A stretch of 64,000 nt of DNA from Inquilinus sp. Marseille-Q2685 (GCF_916619195.1 NZ_CAKAKL010000002.1:622001-686000), one strand, 5' to 3'; numbered from the stretch's first letter, positions 27,293 to 36,117 are shown. Notes: generated by a model not told the origin, from the sequence alone. Translations and numbers: made by a program.

Positions 27293-28177
27293 TTGAAGCT
27301 GTCGGCGGAATTCCGCGATTGGTGCGAGAAGGTTACGCTTGTCCCGCCCGAGGCCTGGATACTGGCCAGCCCCGGAGGGCGCCCCGCGAAGGCGGTTCCC
27401 TCCAGGACGTCGGCGCGCTCCGCCCAGCCCGTGAACGGGCCGGTGTTGCAAGCCACAGACAATATCGGGGAGACGGCGGATGAATCCGGATTCGAGCGGC
27501 ACGGCGATCTTCTGCTCAAGGTCTTCAACCAGGCCGAAGATTTTCCGTGGATGCCCCTGAAGGTGGCGGCGCGCAACAACGGCCGGGAGATCAGCCGTTT
27601 TCCGCTCACGGAAGAAGGGGTCTGTGCCGCGCTGACCTGCCACTACATGCGGATGCACGCCCAGGGAACGGACGGCGCCTTCTTCGACTGGATCAGGAGC
27701 CCCGGTGGCATCTCGTCGGTGATGAATGATCAGCTGAGATACGAAGGGTACCGCCGCGGCCGAATGGGGATCAGGCTGCAGGAGACGGCCGCTCCCGATT
27801 TCCGCGGCGTGATCGGAGGGCTGCTGGAGGAAGCCGGCCTCGGACACCGGCTGACATCGCCCGACCGGGACTTCGACACGGACGAGTTCGTGGATTTGGT
27901 TTCCGAGATCGATCCGCAACCGGACTATTCCTGCCTTTACCGACTGGTCAACCTCGATCTCGGCGATTCCAAGCACAGCGTCGGCGCGATCATGGACCAC
28001 GAGAGGGGGCTCTATACGTTCATCGACACAAATCTCGGTTTCTTCAAAGCCGAATCCATAGATCGCTTCAGGGCCGTGCTGCGGAAATCGGCAAATCTGG
28101 CCTATGACGATGTGGTCAGCTTCACGACCCTGACGTTTCTGGATGAGAGGGTCGGATTGGCCGGAATGAACCTCTAG
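27293..28177 (+). CDS. YopT-type (C58) cysteine protease-like protein
   Basis: 294 residues from a TTG start with AAGGAG 6 bases before it; no ATG fits. The proposed triad is Cys111 in EEGVCAALTCHYM, His228 in DSKHSVGAI and Asp245 in YTFIDTNLGFF. Spacings of 117 and 17 are close to YopT (C139, H258, D274) and AvrPphB. The first 60 residues are Ser/Pro/Ala-rich and look disordered. Known relatives are type III effectors that cleave host GTPases or kinases after a lipid-modified site; no secretion system is seen here. Base use is visibly less GC-rich than the neighbours, which suggests transfer. Two divergent genes leave it as a single unit. Confidence 0.6.
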   Translation: MKLSAEFRDWCEKVTLVPPEAWILASPGGRPAKAVPSRTSARSAQPVNGPVLQATDNIGETADESGFERHGDLLLKVFNQAEDFPWMPLKVAARNNGREISRFPLTEEGVCAALTCHYMRMHAQGTDGAFFDWIRSPGGISSVMNDQLRYEGYRRGRMGIRLQETAAPDFRGVIGGLLEEAGLGHRLTSPDRDFDTDEFVDLVSEIDPQPDYSCLYRLVNLDLGDSKHSVGAIMDHERGLYTFIDTNLGFFKAESIDRFRAVLRKSANLAYDDVVSFTTLTFLDERVGLAGMNL

Positions 28178-28212
28178 GCCCCAACCGGGGCGATCGGATC
28201 CGCCTGCGGGCG

Positions 28213-28983
28213 TCACAGCACCCCGAGCACGCCGTCGACCAGCAGCTTCAGCCCGATCGCCACCAGCAGCAGGTGGCACCAGAGGTACAGCCGCGCCTCG
28301 TCGATCCGGTCGTGGAAGCGGCGGCCGATCCAGACCCCGAGCGGCACCACCGGCGCCGCCGCGGCGATGGCGGCGAGGTTCCGCGGCTCCAGCACGCCGA
28401 GCCAGAGATAGGGCACCTGCTTGGCGATGTTGCAGAGCATGAAGACGATCGCCGAGGTGCCGGCGAACACGGTCTTGTCCAGCCGCTGCGGCAGCAGGTA
28501 TATCGCCAGCGGCGGCCCGCCGGAATGGGCGACGAAGGTGGTGTAGCCGGTCAGCGTGCCCCACAGCGCCGCCCGCCGGCCGGAAGGGGCGGTCCGCGGC
28601 TGGTCGAGCCGGCGGCGGGCGAACCAGCGCAGGGCGAAGACCAGGGTGACCAGCGCGATCAGCAGCGTCACCCAGGCCGGGTCGACCAGGGCGAAGGTCA
28701 AGCCGCCGAGCGCGATGCCCCACAGCAGCGGCAGCACCAGGACCCGCAGGTTGGGCCGGCTCCAGGTCCGCGGCGGGAAGGCCCAGACGGTGAACACGTC
28801 CATCAGCAGCACCAGCGGCGCGATCACCGCGGCGGCGTCCACCGCCGGCATGACGAAGGACAGCGCCGGGATGCCGAGGATGGCGAAGCCGCCGCCGAAG
28901 CCGCCCTTGGTGAAGGCGATCACGAAGATGGTGCCCAGCAGCACCGCGAGAAGGACGGGATCGGTCGGCATCAGCGCGACCAT
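28213..28983 (-). CDS. TauE/SafE-family (sulfite exporter type) membrane protein
   Basis: 256 residues, about eight membrane segments. Family marks are FTKGGFGGGFAILGIPALSF in the first half and GTLTGYTTFVAHSGGPPLAIYLLPQRLDK in the second, reflecting two repeated halves. Relatives export sulfite, sulfoacetate or other small anions. The substrate is unknown and the neighbours give no hint. It is convergent to the YopT-like gene. A small membrane-protein gene follows upstream with its own ribosome site. Confidence 0.85.
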   Translation of the reverse strand: MVALMPTDPVLLAVLLGTIFVIAFTKGGFGGGFAILGIPALSFVMPAVDAAAVIAPLVLLMDVFTVWAFPPRTWSRPNLRVLVLPLLWGIALGGLTFALVDPAWVTLLIALVTLVFALRWFARRRLDQPRTAPSGRRAALWGTLTGYTTFVAHSGGPPLAIYLLPQRLDKTVFAGTSAIVFMLCNIAKQVPYLWLGVLEPRNLAAIAAAAPVVPLGVWIGRRFHDRIDEARLYLWCHLLLVAIGLKLLVDGVLGVL

Positions 28984-29032
28984 GGCCGGACCGGCCCGCT
29001 TCGCTCAACCATCCGATTGCGCCGAGGGCAAT

Positions 29033-29290
29033 TCATCGCCACGGGGCCGCCGCCAGGCCGATGCCGAGGCCGATGGCGCTGACGGTACCGAGCACTGTGA
29101 TCAGCGCCGTCGCGACCGCTACATCGCTGCCCGCGGGGCCGAGCGCCGCGATCAGGCCAAGGGCCAGCCCCGCCGCGGATATGCCGCAGACGCAGGCCAG
29201 GGAGGATCGGTCGTCTTTCGCCGCGGCCCGCCGGCAAGCGGCAGTTTCCACGGCAGGAGCCGGATCGAGGAGATGAGACAGGACGGACAT
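29033..29290 (-). CDS. Small hypothetical membrane protein, 85 residues
   Basis: The ATG at 29290 is chosen because GGAGGA lies 6 bases ahead; the frame is open beyond. The N-terminal third is polar with cysteines (AACRRAAAKDDRSSLACVC), followed by two hydrophobic helices joined by a short turn (GISAAGLALGLIAALG and TALITVLGTVSAIGLGIGLA). It is probably a two-span inner-membrane protein. No family is recognised. It is divergent from the LysR gene, with a 103-base shared promoter region. Confidence 0.5.
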   Translation of the reverse strand: MSVLSHLLDPAPAVETAACRRAAAKDDRSSLACVCGISAAGLALGLIAALGPAGSDVAVATALITVLGTVSAIGLGIGLAAAPWR

Positions 29291-29393
29291 CGCAATCCTC
29301 CATCGACGCATCACGTGGACCGTATGCCAGCGCGAGGGTCGGGAGTATCCTGCTTTCCCGGATTTCATCCTTCCGGAAACCGCAAGGATGCCC

Positions 29394-30323
29394 ATGGACC
29401 GCTTCGCGGCGATGGCCGTCTTCGTCAAGGTGGCTGAGGCCGGCAGCCTGTCAGCGGCGGCGCGTGGGCTCGGCCTGTCGTTGACCTCGGTCAGCCGCCA
29501 GCTCGCGGCGCTGGAGGAGCGCCTGGGCACCCGGCTGGTGATCCGCACCACGCGGCGCCTGGCCCTGACCGAGGCGGGCCGCCTGTACCACGACCAGGCC
29601 CGGCGCATCCTGGGCGAGGTCGAGGAGGCGGAGCAGGCGCTGACCGCCCATCGGTCCGAAGCCATCGGTCGGCTGCATGTCGCCGCGCCGACGCTGATCG
29701 GCCGGTTGAAGCTGGCGCCGCTGCTGCCGGATTTCCTGGCGCTTCATCCCGGCCTCGCCGTCGACCTCACATTGACTGACCGCCCGGTCGACCTCGTCGA
29801 GGACGGCGTCGACCTCGCCATCCGAATCGGCCGGCTGCCGGATTCGAGCATGATCGTGCGCCGGCTCGGCGGCATCCGCATGAGGGTCTGCGCCGCGCCC
29901 GGCTATCTCGCCCGCCGCGGCGCGCCGTCGGTGCCCGAGGATCTGGCCGGGCATGACTGCGTGGTCTTCGCCACCGCTCCCGGCCCCGTCTCCTGGCCGT
30001 TCCGGACACCGGCGGGGAGTGTGACGGTCCCGGTCGCGGCCAGGATCCGCGCCAACGACCTGGACGCCGCCGTCGCCGCGGCGCTGGCCGGCGCCGGGCT
30101 GGTCCGCGCCCCGTCCTGGCAGGTCGCGGACCTGGTGGCCGCCGGCCGGCTCAAGCCGGTGCTGATCGGCTACGAGCGTCCCTCGACGCCGGTGCAGGCG
30201 CTGTTCCTGCCCAGCCGGCTGCTGTCGCCGAAGATCCGCCTGTTCACCGATTTTCTGGCCGGACGCTGGGCCGGACAGGAGTTCGGCCACGAGACGGAAG
30301 GCCCGGCGGGCCGGTCGGCTTGA
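29394..30323 (+). CDS. LysR-family transcription regulator
   Basis: 309 residues. An N-terminal winged helix-turn-helix (MDRFAAMAVFVKVAEAGSLSAAARGLGLSLTSVSRQLAALEERLG) is followed by a LysR substrate-binding domain (LAVDLTLTDRPVDLVEDGVDLAIRIGRLPDSSM). It is of the subgroup whose first line is DRFAAM and whose members often act on a divergent gene. The ATG at 29394 is supported by AAGG 6 bases ahead rather than 29388. The likely target is the divergent small membrane-protein gene or the downstream TRIC channel gene. Confidence 0.9.
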   Translation: MDRFAAMAVFVKVAEAGSLSAAARGLGLSLTSVSRQLAALEERLGTRLVIRTTRRLALTEAGRLYHDQARRILGEVEEAEQALTAHRSEAIGRLHVAAPTLIGRLKLAPLLPDFLALHPGLAVDLTLTDRPVDLVEDGVDLAIRIGRLPDSSMIVRRLGGIRMRVCAAPGYLARRGAPSVPEDLAGHDCVVFATAPGPVSWPFRTPAGSVTVPVAARIRANDLDAAVAAALAGAGLVRAPSWQVADLVAAGRLKPVLIGYERPSTPVQALFLPSRLLSPKIRLFTDFLAGRWAGQEFGHETEGPAGRSA

Positions 30324-30375
30324 TCAGGGGCGGAGGCCCTGACATGGTCCCCGCCGGACGAGCGAGGATCCGCCG

Positions 30376-30993
30376 ATGCTGCTGCATTCCCTCTATCTGA
30401 TCGCGATCGTCGCGGAGGCGATGACGGCGGCGCTGGCGGCCGGGCGGCGCAGCATGGACTGGGTCGGCGTCTGCCTGCTGGGCTGCGTGACCGCGCTCGG
30501 CGGCGGCTCGGCGCGGGACATCCTGCTCGACCACCACCCGCTGTCCTGGGTGGAGCATCCGTCCTACCTGCTCCTCACCGGCGGCGCCGCCCTGCTGACC
30601 ATCCCCGCCGCCCGCTTCATGCATCACCTGCACAAGCTGTTCCTGCTACTGGACGCGATCGGCCTCGTCGTCTTCACGGTGATCGGCGTCAATGTCGCGA
30701 TGGCGCTGGACCTGCCGATCGTGATCGTCATCGCCTCGGGCATGATCACCGGCTGCGTCGGCGGCGTCCTGCGGGACGTCCTCTGCAACGACATCCCGCT
30801 CCTCTTCCGCAGCGAGCTCTACGCCACCGTGTCGGTGGTGACCGGTGGCGTCTATGTCGCCGGGCTGTCCGCCGGCATCGGCCACGACCTCGTCACCGCG
30901 GCCGCCATGATCGTCGGCCTGACGCTCCGCCTCCTCGCGCTCCGGTTCAACTGGAGCATGCCGAAATTCGTCTATACGCACGATCTCCACTGA
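30376..30993 (+). CDS. TRIC-type cation channel (UPF0126/YicG family)
   Basis: 205 residues, about seven membrane segments. The two repeated glycine-rich motifs are ALGGGSARDILLD and GCVGGVLRDVLCNDIP, where the GGxxRD loops line the pore, as in prokaryotic TRIC homologues. A homotrimer with a monovalent cation path is likely. Gene order after the LysR regulator with 52 bases between leaves room for co-transcription, but no link is proven. Confidence 0.9.
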   Translation: MLLHSLYLIAIVAEAMTAALAAGRRSMDWVGVCLLGCVTALGGGSARDILLDHHPLSWVEHPSYLLLTGGAALLTIPAARFMHHLHKLFLLLDAIGLVVFTVIGVNVAMALDLPIVIVIASGMITGCVGGVLRDVLCNDIPLLFRSELYATVSVVTGGVYVAGLSAGIGHDLVTAAAMIVGLTLRLLALRFNWSMPKFVYTHDLH

Positions 30994-31000
30994 TCGGCGT

Positions 31001-31966
31001 CTATCGCACCCGGAAGCTGGCGCGGTACTGGGCCGGGGTGACGCCGAGGCGCCTGGCGAAGACGATGCGCATGCGGTCGGCGCTGCCGAAGCCGCAGTCA
31101 TAGGCCACCGCCTTGAGCGCGCGGTCGCTGCCCTCCAGCAGGTTGCGGGCGGCGTCGACGCGGGCGCGCTCGACGAATTCGTGCGGCGTCACGCCGGTCT
31201 CCTGCACGAACAGCCGCGCCAGGTTGCGGCCGCTCATGCCCGCCACCTTCGCCAGCGCCTCGACCGTGAAGCCGGCGCCGATGTTCTGCAGGACATGCGC
31301 CTGCACCCGGGCGATCGGCGACTCCGGGTCGGCCGGAGCGGTCAGGAACGGGCTGAACTGGGACTGGCCGCCCTGGCGCTGCGCCACCACCACCAGCCGT
31401 TTGGCCACCCTCAGCGCCACCCGGGCGCCGTGATGCTCCGCCACCAGCGCCAGGGCCAGGTCGATGCCGGCGGTGACGCCGGCCGAGGTCACCAGCGCCC
31501 CGTCGCGCAGATAGATCCGGTCGTGCTCGACCTGCGCCCGCGGGAACAGCTCGGCCAGGCGCTGGGCGTTCTGCCAATGCGTGGTCACGCGATGGCCGTC
31601 CAGCAGCCCGGCATGGCCGAAGGCGAACGCGCCGGTGCAGATCGACCCGTGCAGCCCGGCCCGCGGCGCGGCCTCGGCCAGCCAGGCGGACAGCAGCGGG
31701 TCGGGCGCCGCCGTGGGCAGGCCGGGGCCGCCGGCGACCAGCACCATCGAGAACGGCTCCACAGCCTCGCCGAAGCTTCGATCGGCGGCCATCTGCATGC
31801 CGTTCGAGGCGCGCAGCGGCGCCGTGTCGGCGGCGACCAGCAGCGTCTCGTAGCGATCGCCGGCATCGATGAAGGCGTTGGCCTCGGCGAAGACGTCGAC
31901 CGGGCCGGCGACGTCCAGCGCCTGGACGCCCGGGAAGATGGCGATCGCGACCGTCCGCACCGGCAT
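31001..31966 (-). CDS. GlxA-family regulator (DJ-1/PfpI domain plus AraC HTH)
   Basis: 321 residues. About 1-180 is a DJ-1/PfpI domain (VAIAIFPGVQALDVAGPVDVFAEAN and, with the conserved Cys, GSICTGAFAFGHAGLL). The last 100 residues are a double AraC-type helix-turn-helix (LARLFVQETGVTPHEFVERARVDAARNLL and DCGFGSADRMRIVFARRLGVTPAQYRA). It is likely an activator that senses an amine or choline-like metabolite, as known relatives do. It is divergent from the HD-domain hydrolase gene. Confidence 0.9.
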   Translation of the reverse strand: MPVRTVAIAIFPGVQALDVAGPVDVFAEANAFIDAGDRYETLLVAADTAPLRASNGMQMAADRSFGEAVEPFSMVLVAGGPGLPTAAPDPLLSAWLAEAAPRAGLHGSICTGAFAFGHAGLLDGHRVTTHWQNAQRLAELFPRAQVEHDRIYLRDGALVTSAGVTAGIDLALALVAEHHGARVALRVAKRLVVVAQRQGGQSQFSPFLTAPADPESPIARVQAHVLQNIGAGFTVEALAKVAGMSGRNLARLFVQETGVTPHEFVERARVDAARNLLEGSDRALKAVAYDCGFGSADRMRIVFARRLGVTPAQYRASFRVR

Positions 31967-32093
31967 TCCGTGCCCTCCTGCTGTCGCCGACCGATCCCAC
32001 GGTCGCCGCCCGGCCGCAATGTCCGATTTCCGCGTGCGCTTGTCCGGAAGCGCCGCTCCGGCCGCGTTGAGGCTCCCGATGCCGGAGGCTCAC

Positions 32094-32768
32094 ATGAAGG
32101 CACCGAAACTCTTCGACGGAAGGTCAGAGACCATGTCCATCGCCGGCATCCGCATTCCCGACAGCGCCATGGCGCGGGAGATCACCGAGCTGGTGCGCGA
32201 CACCGAAAGCGAGCTGCTGTTCCACCACTCGACCAGGGTCTACCTGTTCGGCGCCCTGACCGGGCAGCGCAAGGGGCTGAAGTTCGATCCCGAGCTGCTC
32301 TACGCCGGGGCGATGTTCCACGACATGGGGCTGACCGACGCCTATGCCAGCCCCGACCTGCGCTTCGAGGTCGACGGCGCCAACGCCGCGCGCGACTTCC
32401 TGCAGCGGCACGGCATTCCGGCCGCCGACATCGACCTGGTCTGGGACGCGATCGCCCTGCACACCACGCCCGGCATCCCGGAGCACAAGCACCCGGTCGT
32501 GGCGCTGGTGACGGCCGGGGTGGAGATGGACGTGCTGGGCCTCGCCTTCCACGACTTCACCCAGGAGCAGCGCCGCCAGGTGGTGCACGCCCATCCGCGC
32601 GGCCCCGACTTCAAGCACGGCATCATCGAGGCCTTCGCCCACGGCACCATCCGCAAGCCGCAGACCACCTTCGGCAACGTCAAGGCCGACGTCCTGGCCC
32701 GGATGGACCCGACCTACAAGCGGGTCGACTTCACCGAGGTGATCCTCAATTCGGATTGGGAGAGCTGA
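32094..32768 (+). CDS. HD-domain hydrolase (cyanamide hydratase-like)
   Basis: 224 residues. HHSTRVYLFGAL, FHDMGLTD (HD pair) and the later ALHTTPGIPEHKHP supply the metal-binding His and Asp residues of the HD superfamily. Cyanamide-hydratase-like proteins of this length have the same opening (IAGIRIPDSAMAREITELVRDTESELLFHHS). The substrate is unproven. The start at 32094 has GGAGG 5 bases before it; an internal ATG at 32133 is possible. It is divergent from the GlxA regulator, which may control it. Confidence 0.75.
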   Translation: MKAPKLFDGRSETMSIAGIRIPDSAMAREITELVRDTESELLFHHSTRVYLFGALTGQRKGLKFDPELLYAGAMFHDMGLTDAYASPDLRFEVDGANAARDFLQRHGIPAADIDLVWDAIALHTTPGIPEHKHPVVALVTAGVEMDVLGLAFHDFTQEQRRQVVHAHPRGPDFKHGIIEAFAHGTIRKPQTTFGNVKADVLARMDPTYKRVDFTEVILNSDWES

Positions 32769-32790
32769 GGGACTGCCGCCGCTCCTCTTG

Positions 32791-32840
32791 AGTCCCCCCT
32801 CCCCTCGCGGGAGGGGGACTCGGATCTGCTCGGATCTGCT
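32791..32840. repeat. Inverted repeat followed by a 10-base direct repeat
   Basis: AGTCCCCCCTCCCC and GGGAGGGGGACT form a nearly perfect stem around a TCGC loop, and CGGATCTGCT is then repeated exactly (32821-32830, 32831-32840). The stem could end HD-gene transcription although no T-run follows. A third copy of the dispersed repeat is not seen. Confidence 0.4.
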
Positions 32841-32884
32841 CGGCCCTGGACTCTCTCCCTCGCTCGGCCCATCTTCACGGCATC

Positions 32885-33451
32885 ATGACCGCTCCGGGAT
32901 ACAGCATCTGCGCCGCCGACGGCCTCGGCCGGTCGCTGCGGCTGTGGCGCGCGCTGCGGCGGGTGAAGCAAGCCCATGCCGCCGAGCTGCTGCGCGTGTC
33001 GCAGGCGATGGTGTCGCGCTGGGAGGCCGGCACGCTGGTCCCCGATGCCGAGGAGCAGGCCCGCCTGCGCCGGCTGATGAGCGCCCGGCTGGACAGCGCC
33101 GCCGACCACGCCCTGGCCCGGCTGGTCACGGAATCTTCCGGCAGCGCCCATCTGGTCTGCGACCTGACGCATCGGCTGCTGGCGGCGTCGCGCGGGCGCA
33201 GCCGCGACTGGAACTTCCGCACGCCGGAGCTGCTGGGCGTCTCGCTCTGGCGCTTCGCCACGCCGGAGATCCAGGCCGCCGAGGCCGCCCTGACCGGCGA
33301 GGGCTGGTTCGAGGCCGAACCGCCCGCGGTCGAGATCGCGACCAGCGCCAACGGATCGCCGATCGTCCCGATCCGCGAAGGCCGGATGCGCTGGACCCGG
33401 CTGCAGCTGTCCGACGGGGCCTTCGTGCGCCTGGCCGAGACGCTGGCCTGA
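32885..33451 (+). CDS. XRE-type helix-turn-helix regulator
   Basis: 188 residues. The N-terminal HTH reads WRALRRVKQAHAAELLRVSQAMVSRWEAG. The rest is a C-terminal module (TRLQLSDGAFVRLAETLA) that may be a sensing domain. It reads as a DNA-binding regulator, possibly sensing a ligand. It is followed 80 bases on by an MFS gene, with a 17-base palindrome in between. The likely target is that MFS gene. Confidence 0.7.
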   Translation: MTAPGYSICAADGLGRSLRLWRALRRVKQAHAAELLRVSQAMVSRWEAGTLVPDAEEQARLRRLMSARLDSAADHALARLVTESSGSAHLVCDLTHRLLAASRGRSRDWNFRTPELLGVSLWRFATPEIQAAEAALTGEGWFEAEPPAVEIATSANGSPIVPIREGRMRWTRLQLSDGAFVRLAETLA

Positions 33452-33462
33452 CTCTCCGGCGC

Positions 33463-33479
33463 CTGAATATCTTATTCAG
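33463..33479. promoter_or_regulatory. 17-base palindrome, possible operator of the XRE regulator
   Basis: CTGAATA-TCT-TATTCAG is a perfect 7-base inverted repeat between the regulator gene and the MFS gene, 54 bases before the MFS start. AT-rich against its surroundings, it resembles an operator. Confidence 0.4.
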
Positions 33480-33533
33480 CCGCCCTCCCCCGCTCCTCCG
33501 CTAGGATCGCCCCATCCTGCACATGGAGTGATC

Positions 33534-34727
33534 ATGTCGTCCCGCGGATCCTGGGCCGCGATTCTGGTGATCTACGCCGCCGGCGTGATCGCCGCGGCGC
33601 AGCTCGGCAAGCTGTCGGCGCTGCTGCCGCCGATGCAGCGCGACCTCGGCCTCGACCTCACCACGGCGGCGCTGCTGGTGTCGCTGCTCGAGATCGGCGG
33701 CGCCACGCTGGGGCTGTTCGCCGGCGTCGTGATCGGCCGCGTCGGCTCCCGCCGCGCGCTGCTGGCCGGGCTGCTGCTGCTCGCCGTCGCCGCCGCCGGC
33801 ATGGCCGTGACCTCGGCCGTCGCCGGGCTGTTCCTGTGGCGGATCGTCGAGGCCGCAGCCTATCTCGCCGTCGCGGTCGCCGCCCCGACCCTGACCATCG
33901 CCACGGCATCGCCGGCGCAGCGGGCCACCGCCCTGGCGCTGTGGAGCACCTTCTTCCCGGTCGGCTTCGCCGTCGGCAGCATCCTCGCCGGGCTGGGGGT
34001 GGAGGCCGCGCCCTGGCGCTGGGTGCTGCTGGGCAGCGCCGGGCTGACGGCCCTGCTGCTGCTGCCGTCCTGGCGCCTGCCGACGCCGCCCGAGGCCGCG
34101 CCGCGCCGGGCCGCGAAGGACGGTGCCCATCCCCTTCGCGCGCCGCTCGGGGCCTGGCTGATGGCAGTGGGCTTCGCCTGCTACACGGTGTTCGAGGTCG
34201 GGCTGCTGGCGGTGATGCCGGCCTATTTCACGGACCAGCGCGGCGTCTCGGCCTCCACGGCCGGGCTGATCACCGGCCTGGCCGCCTTCTCCGCGGTGCT
34301 GGGCGGCTTGGCCGCGGCCTGGTGGATGCGGCGGGACCGGCCGCTCGGCGGCTTCACCGCGGTCGGCGTCGTCGTGCCGGCGCTGCTGCTCTTCGCCGTG
34401 TTCACACCGTCGGGCGGATCCTGGCTGTGGCCGGCCATGGCGGCGACGATCCTCAACGCGATCTCCGGCGCCGTGCCGGCCGTGGTCTTCGCCCGCCTGC
34501 CCGATGCAGTCGGGCCCGGCGGCGACATGGCCACGGCGAACGGCCTCCTGGCCCAGGGCGGCGCCTCCGGGTCGCTGCTGGGGCCGCCGCTGCTGGCGGC
34601 CGCAGCGAGCCATTGGGGCTGGCCGGCCGCGGCCGGCGCCGGCCTCGTCGCTTCGGCGCTGTGCCTCCTGCTGCTCGCCCTGGCGCAGCGCGGTCCCGAC
34701 GGCGTGGCGGCGGTCAGCCGCCGCTGA
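33534..34727 (+). CDS. MFS transporter, CynX/NarK-like set
   Basis: 397 residues, about 12 membrane segments (for example WAAILVIYAAGVIAAAQL and LLVSLLEIGGATLGLFAGVVI). The first-loop motif is degenerate (GRVGSRRALLAG). It is a proton-linked carrier or exporter, with no clear substrate. The ATG at 33534 is preferred because GGAG lies 5 bases ahead; a GTG at 33528 is the alternative. The preceding XRE regulator probably controls it. Its end overlaps the MoaD-like gene by 14 bases. Confidence 0.85.
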   Translation: MSSRGSWAAILVIYAAGVIAAAQLGKLSALLPPMQRDLGLDLTTAALLVSLLEIGGATLGLFAGVVIGRVGSRRALLAGLLLLAVAAAGMAVTSAVAGLFLWRIVEAAAYLAVAVAAPTLTIATASPAQRATALALWSTFFPVGFAVGSILAGLGVEAAPWRWVLLGSAGLTALLLLPSWRLPTPPEAAPRRAAKDGAHPLRAPLGAWLMAVGFACYTVFEVGLLAVMPAYFTDQRGVSASTAGLITGLAAFSAVLGGLAAAWWMRRDRPLGGFTAVGVVVPALLLFAVFTPSGGSWLWPAMAATILNAISGAVPAVVFARLPDAVGPGGDMATANGLLAQGGASGSLLGPPLLAAAASHWGWPAAAGAGLVASALCLLLLALAQRGPDGVAAVSRR

Positions 34728-35013
34728 TCGCGGTCAGCACGAACACCTCCGTCCCCGGCGCCAGCGGCGTCTCCAGCCTGGCGCGCCGGCCGTCGACGAA
34801 GATGTTGATGTGGCGCCGGATCGCGGGGCTGGAGTCGCGGATCCGGTCGCCCATCCCCGGCCAGCGTGCGTTCAGCCCGTCGATCGCTTCGCCCACCGTG
34901 CCGGCGCGCAATTCCACCCGCGGCGGCGCGCCCGGGAACAGGATGGTCAGCGCCGTCGGCAGCCGCACCAGCACGGCCGGCGCCTCCTCCGGCTTTGTCC
35001 TCGGCTCGGCCAT
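34714..35013 (-). CDS. MoaD/ThiS-family ubiquitin-like protein
   Basis: 99 residues ending in the Gly-Gly needed for activation (FVLTAISGG), with the beta-grasp strands VLVRLPTALTIL, NIFVDGRRARLETPLAPGTEVFVL. Members act as sulfur carriers for cofactor biosynthesis or similar transfers. No MoaE, ThiG or E1-like gene is in the window. It follows the BNR-repeat gene by 3 bases and is therefore in one operon, a pairing also known from other bacteria. The function of the pair is not known. Confidence 0.8.
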   Translation of the reverse strand: MAEPRTKPEEAPAVLVRLPTALTILFPGAPPRVELRAGTVGEAIDGLNARWPGMGDRIRDSSPAIRRHINIFVDGRRARLETPLAPGTEVFVLTAISGG

Positions 35014-35016
35014 CGC

Positions 35017-36099
35017 TCAGCGGTCGACCACCAGCGTCTCGACCGACAGGATCGAGGGCAGGTGCTGGGCGACGCAGTCCCAGCTCTCGCCCTCGTCGGC
35101 GCTGGCGAACAGCGCGCCGCCCGAGGTGCCGAAATACACGCCGGCCGGGTCCAGCCGGTCAGTCGCCATGGCCTGGCGCAGCACGCCGAAATAGGCGTTC
35201 TCCTGCGGCAGCCCGCGGCGCAGATCCTGCCAGCTGGCGCCGGCGTCGCGGGTGCGCCAGACCGCGGCGCGACCGTCCGGCACGAAGCGGCCCTTGATGT
35301 CGCCGTTGAGCGGCAGCAGGAACAGCGTGTCGGCGTCGCGCGGATGGGCTGCGGCCGGGAAGCCGAAGCTGGAGGGCAGCCCCGCCTCGATGCTGTCCCA
35401 GCGCCGGCCGCCGTCGTCGCTGCGATACATGCCGCAATGGTTCTGCTGGTACAGCCGCTCCGTCCTGCCCGGCGCCATCACCAGGCAATGCACGCATTGC
35501 CCGAACTCCGGATAGCGCTGGTCCTCGGGCAGGAAGTCGGCGCGGGTGCCGCGGTTGCGGGTCTCCCAGGTCTCGCCGCCATCGGCGGTGTGGAACACCC
35601 CGGCGGCGGAGATGCCGACCCAGATCTTGTCCGGGTCGTCCGGATGCAGCACCAGCGAATGCAGGATCAGCCCCGCCCCTCCCGGGCTCCATTCCGGCCG
35701 GGTCGGGTGCCGCTGCAGCCCTTCGACATGGGTCCAGGACTGGCCGCCGTCGTCGCTGTGGAACAGCCCCGCCGGCTGCACCCCGGCATAGACCCGGTCG
35801 TTGCGCACGCCCAGGCTCCACACCGCCTTGATCGGCTCCTGCCCCTCGGCATAGGCCAGCCCTTCGCTGGAATGGGTCCAGCTCTCGCCGAGATCGGTGG
35901 ATTTCCAGACCGCCGGGCCAAACCATTCGTTGCCGCCGGCGCCGTAGATCGTGCCTGAGGCCGGATCGGCGACGACATGGTTGATCGGCCAAGTCTCGCA
36001 GAACGGCCCCCGCAGCCGCCACGACCGCCGCGTCGGGTCGCTCTCGGCGATGAACGCGCCCTTCTTGGTCCCGACCAGGACCAGGATCCGGTGTGCCAT
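35017..36099 (-). CDS. BNR/sialidase-like beta-propeller protein
   Basis: 360 residues. Repeated Asp-box type motifs (STDLGESWTH, SDDGGQSWTH, TADGGETW, SDDGGRRWD, SADEGESWD) mark about six blades of a beta-propeller. The N-terminus MAHRILVLVGTKKGAFIAESD has no signal peptide. Asp-box motifs do not by themselves show sialidase activity, as catalytic Arg triads are not visible. It is translated 3 bases ahead of the MoaD-like gene. Its 5' leader holds a strong hairpin and its promoter region an operator-like palindrome. Confidence 0.8.
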   Translation of the reverse strand: MAHRILVLVGTKKGAFIAESDPTRRSWRLRGPFCETWPINHVVADPASGTIYGAGGNEWFGPAVWKSTDLGESWTHSSEGLAYAEGQEPIKAVWSLGVRNDRVYAGVQPAGLFHSDDGGQSWTHVEGLQRHPTRPEWSPGGAGLILHSLVLHPDDPDKIWVGISAAGVFHTADGGETWETRNRGTRADFLPEDQRYPEFGQCVHCLVMAPGRTERLYQQNHCGMYRSDDGGRRWDSIEAGLPSSFGFPAAAHPRDADTLFLLPLNGDIKGRFVPDGRAAVWRTRDAGASWQDLRRGLPQENAYFGVLRQAMATDRLDPAGVYFGTSGGALFASADEGESWDCVAQHLPSILSVETLVVDR

Positions 36100-36117
36100 G
36101 CTCGTCTCTCCCTCGCC

